From positions 886,238-950,237 of the forward strand of contig JAHBUK010000001.1 in the NCBI GenBank assembly GCA_019638115.1: a stretch of 64,000 bases of DNA. The letters run 5' to 3'. This document shows, one piece after another, positions 38,003 through 47,551 of the stretch (positions are counted from its first letter, which is position 1; every line of letters starts with the position of its first letter). The notes below the pieces were generated by a model. That model ran no database searches. It was not told where the DNA came from and saw nothing but the letters and a program-made list of their open reading frames with translations. Source of the stretch: Flavobacteriales bacterium. Lineage in GTDB: Bacteria > Bacteroidota > Bacteroidia > Flavobacteriales_F > PHOS-HE28. The position numbers were made by a program, and so were the translations under genes.

Positions 38003-39148
38003 ATGGCAACCGGACTGAAAGACGTCGACTACGGCCTCGAAAAGATCATGCAGGATGCGGAGGACTTCCTGCCACTGCTGGGCACGGACTACGTGGAACT
38101 CTACGTGGGCAACGCCAAGCAGAGTGCGCACTACTACAAGACCGCCTGGGGTTTCCAAAGCGTGGCCTACGCCGGCCTGGAGACGGGTGTGAAGGACCGC
38201 ACGAGCTACGTATTGCAGCAGGACAAGATCCGCCTGGTGCTGACCACGCCGATGACGCCGGACAGCCCGATCAACGAGCACATCCGCAAACACGGTGATG
38301 GCGTGAAGGTGATCGCCCTGTGGGTGCCCGATGCGAAGAAGGCCTGGGAGGAGACCACCAAGCGCGGTGCAAAGAGCTTCATGGAGCCGGTGCGCGAAGA
38401 GGATGAGCATGGCTACGTGGTGCGCAGCGGCATCCACACCTACGGCGAAACGGTACACATCTTCGTGGAGCGCGACAACTACAAAGGCGCGTTCATGCCC
38501 GGCTTCAAGCCGTGGAAGAGCCACTACAACCCAGAGCCGGTGGGCCTGAAGTTCATCGATCACATGGTGGGCAACGTGGGCTGGGGCGAGATGAACACTT
38601 GGGTGGATTTCTACGCCCGCGTGATGGGCTTCGCGCAGCTGGTGAGCTTCGACGACAAGGACATCAGCACCGACTACACCGCGCTGATGAGCAAGGTGAT
38701 GAGCAACGGCAACGGCCGCATCAAGTTCCCGATCAACGAGCCGGCCGAGGGCAAGAAGAAGAGCCAGATCGAGGAGTACATCGAGTTCTATAACGGCGCC
38801 GGTGTGCAGCACATCGCGGTGGCCACCAACAATATCATTGAAACGGTGAGCGCGCTGAAGGACCGCGGCGTGGAGTTCCTCTACGTGCCGCCCACTTACT
38901 ACGACGACGTGCTGGACCGCGTAGGCGAGATCGACGAGGACCTGGCGGTGCTGAAGCAGCACGGCGTGCTGGTGGACCGCGACGACGAGGGCTACCTGCT
39001 GCAGCTCTTCACCAAGCCGGTGCTGGACCGCCCCACCATGTTCTTCGAGATCATCCAGCGCAAAGGTGCGAAGAGCTTCGGCAAGGGGAACTTCAAGGCG
39101 CTGTTCGAGGCTATTGAAAGGGAGCAGGAGAACCGGGGGACGTTGTAG
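38003..39148 (+). CDS. hppD: 4-hydroxyphenylpyruvate dioxygenase
   Basis: This is a 381-residue protein from the ATG at 38003. It converts 4-hydroxyphenylpyruvate to homogentisate with iron(II) and oxygen. The three iron ligands are visible in their usual contexts: His in FIDHMVGNV, His in GVQHIAVATN and Glu in FFEIIQRKG, with the C-terminal gating helix GKGNFKALFEAIEREQ. Both VOC domains are complete. It feeds homogentisate dioxygenase encoded at 31927; the two genes are probably ancestral neighbours separated by inserted DNA. Confidence 0.96.
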   Translation: MATGLKDVDYGLEKIMQDAEDFLPLLGTDYVELYVGNAKQSAHYYKTAWGFQSVAYAGLETGVKDRTSYVLQQDKIRLVLTTPMTPDSPINEHIRKHGDGVKVIALWVPDAKKAWEETTKRGAKSFMEPVREEDEHGYVVRSGIHTYGETVHIFVERDNYKGAFMPGFKPWKSHYNPEPVGLKFIDHMVGNVGWGEMNTWVDFYARVMGFAQLVSFDDKDISTDYTALMSKVMSNGNGRIKFPINEPAEGKKKSQIEEYIEFYNGAGVQHIAVATNNIIETVSALKDRGVEFLYVPPTYYDDVLDRVGEIDEDLAVLKQHGVLVDRDDEGYLLQLFTKPVLDRPTMFFEIIQRKGAKSFGKGNFKALFEAIEREQENRGTL

Positions 39149-39171
39149 GTCCTATGGACGACAGAAAAGGG

Positions 39172-39196
39172 AAAGGCGCTCCGATCGGGCTCCTTT
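39172..39196. terminator. Terminator-like hairpin between convergent genes
   Basis: AAAGGCGCTC and GGGCTCCTTT pair with one mismatch around a short loop. It lies between the ends of the HPPD gene and the minus-strand delta-60 repeat gene. There is no long T-run. Confidence 0.4.
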
Positions 39197-39243
39197 CTTC
39201 ATTGAATCGACCAATTGGCACCTACGAGCAGATGGGCGCACAT

Positions 39244-40788
39244 CTAATCGGCAATCACTTGCACCGAGCTGTACGCACTGGCCGAGTGTAGTCTGACCGA
39301 ATAAACACCACCGACCAGTTGACCAAGGTCCAAATGGGCATGATGACTTCCAGGAGGTAGTATCTGGCGGTACACGCCTGGAATAACTACCCTACCCATG
39401 GCGTCCACCACATCCAATATCACCAGCTCTGAGGTCTCAAGGATGAACCCTATCGAGACAAGACCAGACGTTGGATTGGGGAATGCCGTCAACGGTTCAT
39501 GCAGACCGCCATACTCGTGGAGCCCGGCAAAGGGTCCGGCCTTATACCTAAGAAGCACCGGCTTAAACGCACCACCTGCCGCAACAATGACCCGCCCATC
39601 AGGCTGAAGGTCCACCGCATACCCCGCAGGCTGTGAGGCATTCGGTATCGATGTACGCACGATACCCCCATCACCGAAAACCGGATCCAATGAACCATCG
39701 GGTGTCAACCGGACCACTGCAACGGCACCACCCAAGCCACCAACTTGCCCGGACCCGCCAGTGATCAACACCGCATCGTCCGGTTGAATGACCAGATCGT
39801 GCGCTCGGTCGGATCCGATGGAAGTTGAGATCACTACAATGCCTCCCGTTCCGAACCCCTCATCCAAGGCTCCGCTGGGGGTGAAGCGTGCCGCGAACAT
39901 GTCATAGTTCGGTAGGTATTGTGTCGCACCCGTGATAACAATACTGCCGTCGCTCTGGATCCCCATTCCACCGATCGTTTCATCACCCGGGGTCAAACTC
40001 AATGTTACAATGCCTTCATTGCCGAACCCGGTATCAAAAGAGCCATCGGGAAGAAGCCTGATCACTGCGACATCATACGCACCACCAGCACCGAACAGAC
40101 AGGCCAACAAGGCCTTGCCGTCATTCTGGATCTGAACGGCATGCGCGACATTCGTGCCCGAGAAGGGCGATATGGTCATGGAACCGTCCAACTGGAACGA
40201 ATTGTCCGGTGATCCATCTGACGTGAACTGGTAGAGGGTGATTGCATTGTAATAGGCAGAGGTGCCAACCACGAGTATCTCGCCGCCATCCTTTATGAAG
40301 AGGTCTAACGGATGCCCATAAGCATTCGGGACAGCAGTCGCCACACCAAATGCGCCGAAGGTTTCATCCAAGGCACCATCTGGATGATACCTCACCAGTG
40401 TGACCGTGGATTGCAGGCCACTGGAAGATGACTCCGCAGCTACGAGGATCTTATCATCGTCTTGAATGGTGACCGCGAACGCCTGGTCCCAGTATGAGCC
40501 AAGGTCTGTTCTCACAACGCCCAGGCTCCCGAACGCAGGATCCAATTCCCCATCGGGTAGGCAGCGGATCACGTAGATGTCCCACCCTTGTTCGGTGTAA
40601 CAGCGCCCCGTTGTCACGATCTTTCCATCGTTCTGTACCACCATGTCGCTCACGAACAAGGTCAGCGTATCAATGGAAAGAACGGCCATGCCATCCGTAC
40701 CGAACGACAGGTCCAGCTGACCTTCTTGGGCAGCGCTTGCTGTGGTGAACAGCATGGTGGGAAGCAAGAGGTAATACAGTTTGCGCAT
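39244..40788 (-). CDS. Secreted delta-60 repeat protein with T9SS type A sorting domain
   Basis: This is a 514-residue protein. A signal peptide (LYYLLLPTMLFTTASAAQ) precedes about seven ~50-residue delta-60 repeats of the form LDxxFGxxGxV...DGKIL, for example LDLSFGTDGMAVLSI, LDETFGAFGVATAV and LDPVFGDGGIVRTS; together they would form a beta-propeller-like body. The C-terminal ~85 residues (FPNPTSGLVSIGF then VVDAMGRVV and GGVYSVRLHS) are a T9SS type A sorting domain, so it is exported through the outer membrane and anchored or released. The base composition is slightly A+T-richer than the neighbours. The ligand is unknown. Confidence 0.9.
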   Translation of the reverse strand: MRKLYYLLLPTMLFTTASAAQEGQLDLSFGTDGMAVLSIDTLTLFVSDMVVQNDGKIVTTGRCYTEQGWDIYVIRCLPDGELDPAFGSLGVVRTDLGSYWDQAFAVTIQDDDKILVAAESSSSGLQSTVTLVRYHPDGALDETFGAFGVATAVPNAYGHPLDLFIKDGGEILVVGTSAYYNAITLYQFTSDGSPDNSFQLDGSMTISPFSGTNVAHAVQIQNDGKALLACLFGAGGAYDVAVIRLLPDGSFDTGFGNEGIVTLSLTPGDETIGGMGIQSDGSIVITGATQYLPNYDMFAARFTPSGALDEGFGTGGIVVISTSIGSDRAHDLVIQPDDAVLITGGSGQVGGLGGAVAVVRLTPDGSLDPVFGDGGIVRTSIPNASQPAGYAVDLQPDGRVIVAAGGAFKPVLLRYKAGPFAGLHEYGGLHEPLTAFPNPTSGLVSIGFILETSELVILDVVDAMGRVVIPGVYRQILPPGSHHAHLDLGQLVGGVYSVRLHSASAYSSVQVIAD

Positions 40789-41000
40789 GGTGTTGTGATG
40801 CGTTGGTAGGTGAACCTACAGGGTCATCCACTCGATAGAAAGCACAACACCACGATAGGCATTTCCCACACAGGTAAAGGTGACCAACCATGGCCTGGCA
40901 GGTGATACTGCGGCCCAAGGAACCAATCGCGAACACGCTTCCACCAAGAGGTGGGAACGGTTCTGGGAAAGCAGCTTGAACCAGCCCCGTTCGGATCTGG

Positions 41001-41583
41001 TCAAGCGGCTTGAGTTGCTCTTTCCAAGCGCACGTAAATGACCAGCAGCCCCAGCGCCACCAAGCTCAGTGTGCTTTCGATCACCAGCCACTGGCTGCCG
41101 AAATCGCCCAGCGGGCCTTCCATTGAAATGGTGATCAAGCGCGAGATGGCATACATGCCCCAGAAGAGCGCGATGAAGCCCAGCGCGGCCTTGCGGTCGG
41201 AGAAGATGTGAAGCCAACTCAGCATGATCCTTTGGGCTGCGCCTTGGTCTTTCGCGCCCATCCCGCGTTGCTCAACCCTTACAGAGCATCCAGCTATGCG
41301 CGGGTTTCGCGCCTAGGCTGGGCACGAAATCCCTGCGGCTCGCTTCCAAAGACCATACTGAAATGGCTTCCTGGTAGAGCAGTACGCCCAGGATCGCGAT
41401 GCCCACGCCGCCGTACACCCCGCGGATGGAGCTGTAGGCATCGGTGTTGTCCAGCTTCACGTGGACGAGGTCCATCACGGCCTGCGGGTCGCCGAAGGCC
41501 ATGAAGCTCACGGAAAGGATGCCCAGCACCGAGATGCCGATGAGCAGCCAGCTGCAGATGGAAAGAAGTCTGTTGGTACGCAT
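41001..41583 (-). pseudogene. Broken DUF4345-like membrane protein gene interrupted by a repeat
   Basis: Two fragments of one membrane-protein family lie in order on the minus strand but in different frames. The first (41583 to ~41370) ends its conserved part at IRGVYGGVGIAILGVLLY. It then runs into repeat-derived sequence (SLEASRRDFVPSLGAKPA) and stops at 41272. The second (41225 to 41001) resumes with SDRKAALGFIALFWGMYAIS, LGDFGSQWLVIES and a closing helix. Joined, the two give a protein of about the usual DUF4345 length, with four membrane helices. The ~140 bases between are foreign. Each fragment could still be translated, but the intact family protein cannot be made without frameshifting. 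Confidence 0.6.
41230..41370. repeat. Repeat insertion in the DUF4345-like gene
   Basis: This block of GC-rich sequence separates the two gene halves. On the minus strand it is open and reads ASRRDFVPSLGAKPAHS; on the plus strand it also reads through (NPYRASSYARVSRLG). Double-open repeats of this kind are typical of short mobile repeats. The limits are approximate. Confidence 0.5.
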
Positions 41584-41700
41584 GATGTGATGTGTTTTCC
41601 GGGTTCGGCAGCAAAGGTCCCAGCGGATTGTTCCAGAGGCACTTGATGTGGGTCAAGAACCGCATGGCCAGTGGTGTGGGTCGCGTAGCTTGCGGTCATC

Positions 41701-42591
41701 ATGAAGACCATCCATCTCACCGACCCACGATTCGCGATCACTAAGCAAGGCACCTTTCGCCTGAAGGACCACGTGTGCGACTTGCCCAGCGAAGCCGAGA
41801 AGAAGGAACTTAAGAAGCAACTGGAAGCGGACAAGGCGGTGATCAGCGAACTACAGGAAGTGCTCTACGCCGCTGGCAAGCACTCGCTACTGCTGATCTT
41901 CCAGGCCATGGACGCCGCTGGCAAGGACAGCTGCATCCGCCACGTGATGAGCGGCGTGAACCCGCAGGGTGTGCAGGTACACAGCTTCAAAGCTCCGAGC
42001 ACGTTGGAGCGCAACCACGATTTCCTCTGGCGCCATGCCTTGGCCATGCCGCCGCGCGGCTTCATCGGCATCCACAACCGCAGCCACTACGAGGAGGTGC
42101 TTGTCACGCGTGTGCATCCGCAGTTCATACTCGGACAGAACATACCGGGCATCAACAGCGAGAAGGACATCACGAAGACGTTCTGGGAGCAGCGCTATGC
42201 GAGCATCCGCAACTTCGAGGAGCACCTTGCAGAAAACGGCACGGTGATCATGAAGTTCTTCCTGCACATGGGCAAGGACGCACAGAAGGAGCGCTTCCTG
42301 GAACGCATTGATGACCCGAAGAAGAATTGGAAGTTCAGCGTGAACGACATCAAGGAGCGGGGACATTGGGACGCTTACCAGGAGGCCTACGAACAAGCCA
42401 TACGTGCCACCGCCGCGCCGCATGCTCCTTGGTACATCATACCGGCCGACGAGCAGTGGGAGAGCCGCGCACTGGTGGGCCGCCTGCTACGTCTGCAGTT
42501 GGAGGCGCTGGGCTTGAAGAACCCGACCTTGGACGAGAAGGCAATGGCGGGCCTGCAGGATGCCCGCGCTGCCTTGATGGCCGAGAAGTAG
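41701..42591 (+). CDS. Polyphosphate kinase 2 (PPK2) family phosphotransferase
   Basis: This is a 296-residue protein. PPK2 enzymes move phosphate between polyphosphate and nucleotides. Walker A is FQAMDAAGKDSCIRHVMSG, followed by the lid-type motif APSTLERNHDFLWR and HALAMPPRGFIGIHNRSHYE. A second-half segment HMGKDAQKERFLERIDDPKKN and WYIIPADEQWESRALV is typical of the ~300-residue class. Whether it acts on NMPs or NDPs cannot be fixed from sequence here. It stands alone between the broken DUF4345-like gene and a lipoprotein gene. Confidence 0.92.
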   Translation: MKTIHLTDPRFAITKQGTFRLKDHVCDLPSEAEKKELKKQLEADKAVISELQEVLYAAGKHSLLLIFQAMDAAGKDSCIRHVMSGVNPQGVQVHSFKAPSTLERNHDFLWRHALAMPPRGFIGIHNRSHYEEVLVTRVHPQFILGQNIPGINSEKDITKTFWEQRYASIRNFEEHLAENGTVIMKFFLHMGKDAQKERFLERIDDPKKNWKFSVNDIKERGHWDAYQEAYEQAIRATAAPHAPWYIIPADEQWESRALVGRLLRLQLEALGLKNPTLDEKAMAGLQDARAALMAEK

Positions 42592-42617
42592 GCGCTTCGA
42601 GTACATAGCTTTACCGC

Positions 42618-43037
42618 ATGTTCCAGCGCTTAAGGCCCGCTACCGTCCGTCCCACACTTGTCCTGTTGTCCTTCTCCCTGCTGCTTGTGGCGTGTGAGCG
42701 CGAAAACACCGGCCCCACGGTGAATCCCACCATTGAGTTCCGGACTGACAACGGCTACACCTGGGCAAGCGACACGGTAAGTACCCAGGACACCCTGCTC
42801 GTGGGCGTGGTAATACAACGCGGCACCCATGCGCTCAACCACTTCAAGGTGACCCGTCGCTACGACAATGGTGCGGAGCTTGTCATGGACAGCTTGCCGA
42901 TCGGTGCTGACAACTTCGAGTTCGACAAGATCATCATCACTCGTGCGCAAGCCGGTACCGAACTCTGGCGCTTCAATGTGGTGGAGAACGATGGCGATGT
43001 GATCCGCCGCTCCCTCACCTTCACCGTGGTGGAGTAG
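42618..43037 (+). CDS. Small predicted lipoprotein, unknown function
   Basis: This is a 139-residue protein. The hydrophobic N-terminus ends in a lipobox (LLLVAC) followed by EREN. The remaining ~110 residues form one compact all-beta domain (TIEFRTDNGYTWASDTVSTQ, ELWRFNVVENDGDVIRRSLT) resembling an immunoglobulin-like fold; no named family is recognised. It starts 26 bases after PPK2, close enough for co-transcription. A GC-rich repeat with a palindrome lies after its stop. Confidence 0.65.
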   Translation: MFQRLRPATVRPTLVLLSFSLLLVACERENTGPTVNPTIEFRTDNGYTWASDTVSTQDTLLVGVVIQRGTHALNHFKVTRRYDNGAELVMDSLPIGADNFEFDKIIITRAQAGTELWRFNVVENDGDVIRRSLTFTVVE

Positions 43038-43077
43038 AAGGGCTGGCCCACGTGCCCCTGCGCTGGATAACTTCGCG

Positions 43078-43097
43078 CCTGCCTGCCGGTAGGCAGG
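43078..43097. repeat. Palindrome CCTGCCTGCCGG-type
   Basis: CCTGCCT and AGGCAGG form a near-perfect dyad in the gap before aspS. A second copy of the family lies at 57022-57042. The surrounding bases (43040-43130) are GC-rich repeat sequence. Confidence 0.6.
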
Positions 43098-43130
43098 GCC
43101 TGCCTTAGGCAGCACCTTTCACCTTCCCCC

Positions 43131-44966
43131 ATGTACCGCACCCACACCTGTGGCGAACTCCGCCTTACCGACGCTGGAAAGACCGTGACCCTGGCCGGAT
43201 GGGTCCAACGCGTCAGGGATCTTGGTCCATTCTTGTTTGTTGACCTGCGAGACAGATATGGCATAACCCAAATAGTCGTTGAGTGGTTAGACTACCACGT
43301 GAAAGGTGAAGGTGGATTGGGGTCTTTCGTTGTGGACCCAGCCAAACGAGCTGAGAAAGTGGAAACCCTCGCGAAACTGGGCCGAGAATTCGTAGTTCAG
43401 GTGAGCGGCCCAGTGCGCCAGCGCGATAATGAAAACCCCAATCTCCCCACAGGAGAGATTGAGGTCCTGGTGACCGAACTGAAGGTGCTGAACGCCGCCA
43501 AGACGCCGCCCTTCACCATTGAGGAGGAGACCGACGGCGGCGACGAGCTGCGGATGAAGTACCGCTACCTGGACCTGCGCCGCGCAAACATCCGTCGCAA
43601 CTTCGAGCTGCGCCACCGCATGGCGATGGAGGTGCGCAACTACCTCAGCGCACATCACTTCCTGGAGGTGGAAACGCCCGTGCTGATCAAGAGCACTCCG
43701 GAAGGTGCGCGCGACTTCGTGGTGCCCAGCCGCATGAACAGCGGCGAGTTCTATGCCCTGCCTCAGAGCCCGCAGACCTTCAAGCAGCTGCTGATGGTGG
43801 CAGGCTTCGACCGGTACTTCCAGATCGTGAAGTGCTTCCGCGACGAGGACCTGCGCCAGGACCGCCAGCCGGAGTTCACGCAGATCGACTGCGAAATGGC
43901 CTTCGTGGAACAGGAGGACATCCTGAACACCTTCGAGGGCATGGCCAAGCACCTGTTCAAGTCCATCCACGAGGTGGAATTCAGCGAGGCCTTCCCGCGC
44001 ATGAGCTTTGATGAGGCGATGAAGGGCTACGGCTGTGACAAGCCTGACCTGCGATTCGGCATGAAGTTCCAATCCCTCACCCCCGACCCCTCTCCCGGGG
44101 AGAGGGGAGAGGACCTCGTGCGGGGCGTTGGCTTCAAGGTGTTCGACGAGGCCGAGCTGGTGGTGGGCATCAACGCGGAAGGCTGCGCCGGGTGGAGCCG
44201 CAAGCAGACCGATGCGCTCATCGAATTCGTGAAGCGTCCGCAGATCGGTGCCACCGGCATTGTGTTCCTGAAATGGACCGAGGAAGGCCTGAAGAGCACG
44301 GTGGACAAGTTCTACACGCCGGAGCATCTGCAGAAATGGGCCGAGCGCTTCTGCATGAAGCAGGGCGACCTGCTGTGCATCATGGCCGGTAAGGCGGACA
44401 AGACCCGCAAGCAACTGAACGAGCTTCGCCTGCACATGGGCGACCTGCTGGGATTGCGCGACCCCAAGGTGTTCAAGCCATTGTGGGTGATCGACTTCCC
44501 GCTCTTGGAGCAGGACGAAGAGACCGGGCGCTGGCACGCCATGCACCACCCCTTCACCGCGCCGAAGCCTGAGGATGCGCAAAAGCTCTTCGACCAGCAG
44601 GACCTGGGCAGCGTGCGCGCCAATGCCTACGACCTGGTGATCAACGGTACCGAGATCGGCGGCGGAAGCATCCGCATCCACGACCGCACCATGCAGGAGG
44701 CCATGTTCCGCGTGCTGGGCTTCACCGACGATGACGCCCGCTACAAGTTCGGTTTCCTCATGGACGCCTTCGAGTACGGCGCTCCTCCACACGGTGGCGC
44801 GGCCTTCGGCTTCGATCGCTGGGTGAGCCTCTTCGGCCACCGCACGGACATCCGCGAGTTCATCGCTTTCCCAAAGAACAATTCGGGTCGCGATGTGATG
44901 ATCGATGCGCCGAGCCGGATCGATCAGATACAGCTGGATGAGTTGGGGATCACGGTGAAGGGGTAG
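43131..44966 (+). CDS. aspS: Aspartate--tRNA ligase with two in-frame insertions
   Basis: This is a 611-residue protein, about 25 longer than common bacterial AspRS. It charges tRNA-Asp with aspartate in the cytoplasm. The anticodon-binding domain ([20 protein letters not shown]) and class II motifs are intact: motif 2 in [20 protein letters not shown] and motif 3 in [11 protein letters not shown]. Insertion 1 ([16 protein letters not shown]) splits the ITQIVV...VDP strand region of the N-terminal domain. Insertion 2 ([16 protein letters not shown]) lies before the GAD-type domain and is encoded by a palindromic repeat. Both keep the frame, so the enzyme is probably functional. The last 17 bases overlap the convergent M48 protease gene. 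Confidence 0.95.
   Translation: MYRTHTCGELRLTDAGKTVTLAGWVQRVRDLGPFLFVDLRDRYGITQIVVEWLDYHVKGEGGLGSFVVDPAKRAEKVETLAKLGREFVVQVSGPVRQRDNENPNLPTGEIEVLVTELKVLNAAKTPPFTIEEETDGGDELRMKYRYLDLRRANIRRNFELRHRMAMEVRNYLSAHHFLEVETPVLIKSTPEGARDFVVPSRMNSGEFYALPQSPQTFKQLLMVAGFDRYFQIVKCFRDEDLRQDRQPEFTQIDCEMAFVEQEDILNTFEGMAKHLFKSIHEVEFSEAFPRMSFDEAMKGYGCDKPDLRFGMKFQSLTPDPSPGERGEDLVRGVGFKVFDEAELVVGINAEGCAGWSRKQTDALIEFVKRPQIGATGIVFLKWTEEGLKSTVDKFYTPEHLQKWAERFCMKQGDLLCIMAGKADKTRKQLNELRLHMGDLLGLRDPKVFKPLWVIDFPLLEQDEETGRWHAMHHPFTAPKPEDAQKLFDQQDLGSVRANAYDLVINGTEIGGGSIRIHDRTMQEAMFRVLGFTDDDARYKFGFLMDAFEYGAPPHGGAAFGFDRWVSLFGHRTDIREFIAFPKNNSGRDVMIDAPSRIDQIQLDELGITVKG
44087..44107. repeat. Palindromic repeat inside aspS
   Basis: CCCCTCTC and GAGAGGGG pair around CCGGG at 44087-44107. 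Translated in frame the repeat gives part of the [11 protein letters not shown] segment, a sequence seen as an inserted repeat product in unrelated bacterial proteins. Confidence 0.65.
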
Positions 44967-46044
44967 TCGACCGCTCCTTCAATTGCTGGAACAGACGGTC
45001 CAGCTCAGGTTGCCTGGAGTTGCCCATGGTGAGTTGAGGTGCACGTTCCCGGGCTTTGATGATGCGCTGCTCCGTGAGCGGGTGACTGCTCAGGAAGGAC
45101 AACGAACCGGGCATGTCGCCTGCTTCGCGTTGCAGCAATTCAAGCAGTTGTACCATGCCCTCCGGGTCCACTCCCGCTTGGGCCATGCGTTCCATGCCCA
45201 TCAGATCAGCGTCGGTCTCCAACGCGCGTGAGTAGGTGAGGTTGCGGATCTTGTCCGCGTTCTCCGCCAACAGCGCTACCACCACATTCACATCACCCAA
45301 CAACAGGGAGAGGAAGAGGTAGCTGGCACCTTGACGCACAAGCATGCGCATGCTGTGCCGCTCCTCCACATGGGTGGCTTCGTGCGCAAGCAATGCCGCA
45401 AGCTGCCCGGAGTGGTCCATGCGGTCCAATATGCCGGTGAACACCACGATGTGACCTCCGGGCATGGCAAAGGCGTTCACCTGTTCGTCGTTCACCACAT
45501 GGTAGCGTAGTTCAAAGCGGTCGCCCAGTGCCAGATGGTCGCCGAACTGCTGCAGAACGGCGCTGCGCGCGGTGTCTTCCCAAAGCTCCAAAAGCAGTTC
45601 AGGTGCGGCGGCTTGGCCCAACTGTCGATCCACTTCCGTAGGCAGCAGCAATGCCGACCGCTCTGCGGCAAAGGGCAACACCCACACATAACCCACCACC
45701 GCAAGGAACAACAGCCCCAACACGAACAGCAGTGGCCCTTGGCGGGCCATGGAGAGCGTGCGGTCGTAAACACCCCGGCGGCCAGCCCGCTGCATGCGCT
45801 GCACGAATAGCCTGATAAAGGCCGCATCGCGCGTTAGTACCACACTGCGTGGATGTTCACCGAAGGTGATGCGGAGGGTGTTGCTCGATCGCTCCCACTG
45901 CATGCCGCCATCCTCCAATGGCCAATGGAAACGCTCCCCGTTCACCTCAACCTCCAGCGCATCCGGTTCACGGATCGCAACCGTGGCATCGTGCGGCCTG
46001 CTGGTTTGACCATCGAAGAAATTTGCCGCTGCCGATGCGCTCAC
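44950..46044 (-). CDS. M48 family zinc metalloprotease with one membrane span
   Basis: This is a 364-residue protein. The N-terminal ~100 residues ([20 protein letters not shown]) form a beta-rich domain often found ahead of M48 peptidases. A membrane helix follows ([20 protein letters not shown]). The peptidase domain has [10 protein letters not shown] (HExxH zinc site) and the third-ligand motif [12 protein letters not shown], then the usual [18 protein letters not shown]. It probably works on the periplasmic side in envelope protein quality control, like BepA/LoiP. It is coupled to the DUF898-like gene by a 4-base overlap. Confidence 0.9.
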   Translation of the reverse strand: MSASAAANFFDGQTSRPHDATVAIREPDALEVEVNGERFHWPLEDGGMQWERSSNTLRITFGEHPRSVVLTRDAAFIRLFVQRMQRAGRRGVYDRTLSMARQGPLLFVLGLLFLAVVGYVWVLPFAAERSALLLPTEVDRQLGQAAAPELLLELWEDTARSAVLQQFGDHLALGDRFELRYHVVNDEQVNAFAMPGGHIVVFTGILDRMDHSGQLAALLAHEATHVEERHSMRMLVRQGASYLFLSLLLGDVNVVVALLAENADKIRNLTYSRALETDADLMGMERMAQAGVDPEGMVQLLELLQREAGDMPGSLSFLSSHPLTEQRIIKARERAPQLTMGNSRQPELDRLFQQLKERSTTPSP

Positions 46045-47003
46045 AGGAAGATGCCGATGTCCATGATGTCGCCAAGCTCGTCCGCCATGGCGCTGCTATG
46101 CTCCTGCTCGGTCTGCACCACCAAATTGAGGTCCGCATCGCCCCCCATCTCCATGTGCTGCATAACGAACCGCATGGTTCGCACATGTGCCCAAGCCAAC
46201 CCGATGCCCAGGGTGAACACCACTAGAAGCACGTTGCCCAGCATCAACTTGAAGAACCCGCCACCAGTGGCTGTGCTTTTGAACTGCATGCGACGCCCTT
46301 CGCCGAAGTGCCAGCTGAGGTTGTCCACGTAGTAATTGAAAATGTCACGCTGCCACCAGAAGGAATAGATCCCCAAGGTGATGAGCGTGAGGAAATAGCC
46401 TTTCAGGTTCATCAGGAAGAAGTCGAGCCCATCGCCCTTGTACTCCAGGCGCGTGCTTCCGAATCGAACGTGGCTGAGCACGTAGTTGCGCAAGTTCATT
46501 TGGAACCAGGCGCCGTAAATGCCCAAGGTGATGAGCGTAAGAAACCCGTCGCGCAAGAAGATGCGATACAGCTCCTTGAGCTCACCCCGGTACCCGAAGT
46601 GAATGCCCCGCCAGCTGCTGCGGCTCATCCGGTAGCGATACGTACCGTGGATGATGAGCGGCGTGAGACCCAATATGGCCCCGAACAAGACCAGGTATGC
46701 CAGCATCATCAGCACTGGTTCCATGGACATCATCAAAGCGAAGAACACCGCATAGATCAGCACCAACAAACCCATCGCCTTGATGAACCCGATGAACATT
46801 TCCCGACCGGTTCCATGGAAGTGGAACGGGTTGCCGTCCAACTCCGAGTGCTCGTAGAAGTACTGCAGGCGACGAGCCTTGGCCCATGGATAATAGATGC
46901 CCAGCGTAATTGCCGTAAGCAACGCGTTAACGATGAGCACCACGAAGAGGTCTCCACCTTTACCGGTGAACGAAAGACGCTGTTTGGTGTCGAAAACCTG
47001 CAT
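46041..47003 (-). CDS. DUF898/YjgN-like multi-spanning membrane protein
   Basis: This is a 320-residue protein from the ATG at 47003. It has repeated segments LLTAITLGIYYPWAKARRLQ, FLTLITLGIYGAWFQMNLRN and YFLTLITLGIYSFWWQRDIF, each a membrane helix ending in a polar YxxW motif, typical of DUF898/YjgN proteins. The role is unknown. The gene directly precedes and overlaps the M48 peptidase gene, an association that suggests the two act together in the inner membrane. Confidence 0.85.
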   Translation of the reverse strand: MQVFDTKQRLSFTGKGGDLFVVLIVNALLTAITLGIYYPWAKARRLQYFYEHSELDGNPFHFHGTGREMFIGFIKAMGLLVLIYAVFFALMMSMEPVLMMLAYLVLFGAILGLTPLIIHGTYRYRMSRSSWRGIHFGYRGELKELYRIFLRDGFLTLITLGIYGAWFQMNLRNYVLSHVRFGSTRLEYKGDGLDFFLMNLKGYFLTLITLGIYSFWWQRDIFNYYVDNLSWHFGEGRRMQFKSTATGGGFFKLMLGNVLLVVFTLGIGLAWAHVRTMRFVMQHMEMGGDADLNLVVQTEQEHSSAMADELGDIMDIGIFL

Positions 47004-47070
47004 GTAGGGAGTTTTTAGGGCAGGGAAGATAACATCATGGCCCATACATGCACCTCGGTATCTTGGCGGC

Positions 47071-47550
47071 ATGCAGCAGCACGACGAGCACTACCTACGC
47101 GAAGCAATTTCTCTTTCACGCGCCGGCATGGAACGTAACGACGGTGGCCCCTTTGGCTGCGTGATCGTGAAGGATGGCGAGATCATTGGTCGTGGGAACA
47201 ACCGGGTTACAAGCAGCAACGACCCCACGGCCCATGCCGAGGTGGTGGCCATCCGCGAGGCCTGCCAGAAGCTCGGCTCCTTCCAACTCGATGGCTGCAC
47301 GCTCTATACCAGCTGCGAACCCTGCCCCATGTGCCTGGGGGCCATCTACTGGGCAAGGCCCGATCGGATCGTGTTCGCTGCTCAACGGGAGGATGCGGCG
47401 GCTGCCGGATTCGATGACCAGTTGATTTACGATGAGCTACCGCTTCCACGGGAAAAGCGGCGCATACCGACCACCGCAGGACTTCTGCGCTTGGACGCAC
47501 AGGCCGTATTCTCCGCGTGGATCGCGAAACAGGACAAGACCACCTACTGA
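47071..47550 (+). CDS. Nucleoside/base deaminase, guanine deaminase-like
   Basis: This is a 159-residue protein. The zinc-dependent deaminase motifs are HAEVVAIREAC (His ligand and catalytic Glu) and TSCEPCPMCLGAIYWARPDR (two Cys ligands). The CLGAIYWAR wording and the C-terminal FDDQLIYDELPLP fit the small bacterial guanine deaminases rather than TadA. It removes an amino group from guanine or a related base for purine salvage or catabolism. An uncommon feature is the lack of a leader: a TATCTTGG element ends 4 bases before the ATG. Confidence 0.82.
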   Translation: MQQHDEHYLREAISLSRAGMERNDGGPFGCVIVKDGEIIGRGNNRVTSSNDPTAHAEVVAIREACQKLGSFQLDGCTLYTSCEPCPMCLGAIYWARPDRIVFAAQREDAAAAGFDDQLIYDELPLPREKRRIPTTAGLLRLDAQAVFSAWIAKQDKTTY

Positions 47551-47551
47551 A

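Noticed and set aside
41001..41261. Two separate small membrane proteins at 41001-41225 and 41272-41583
   Set aside because: Their conserved parts are complementary halves of one family, so a single broken gene explains them better.
43287..44840. 517-codon minus-strand frame over aspS
   Set aside because: Shadow of aspS in a GC-rich gene; composition typical of an antisense frame.
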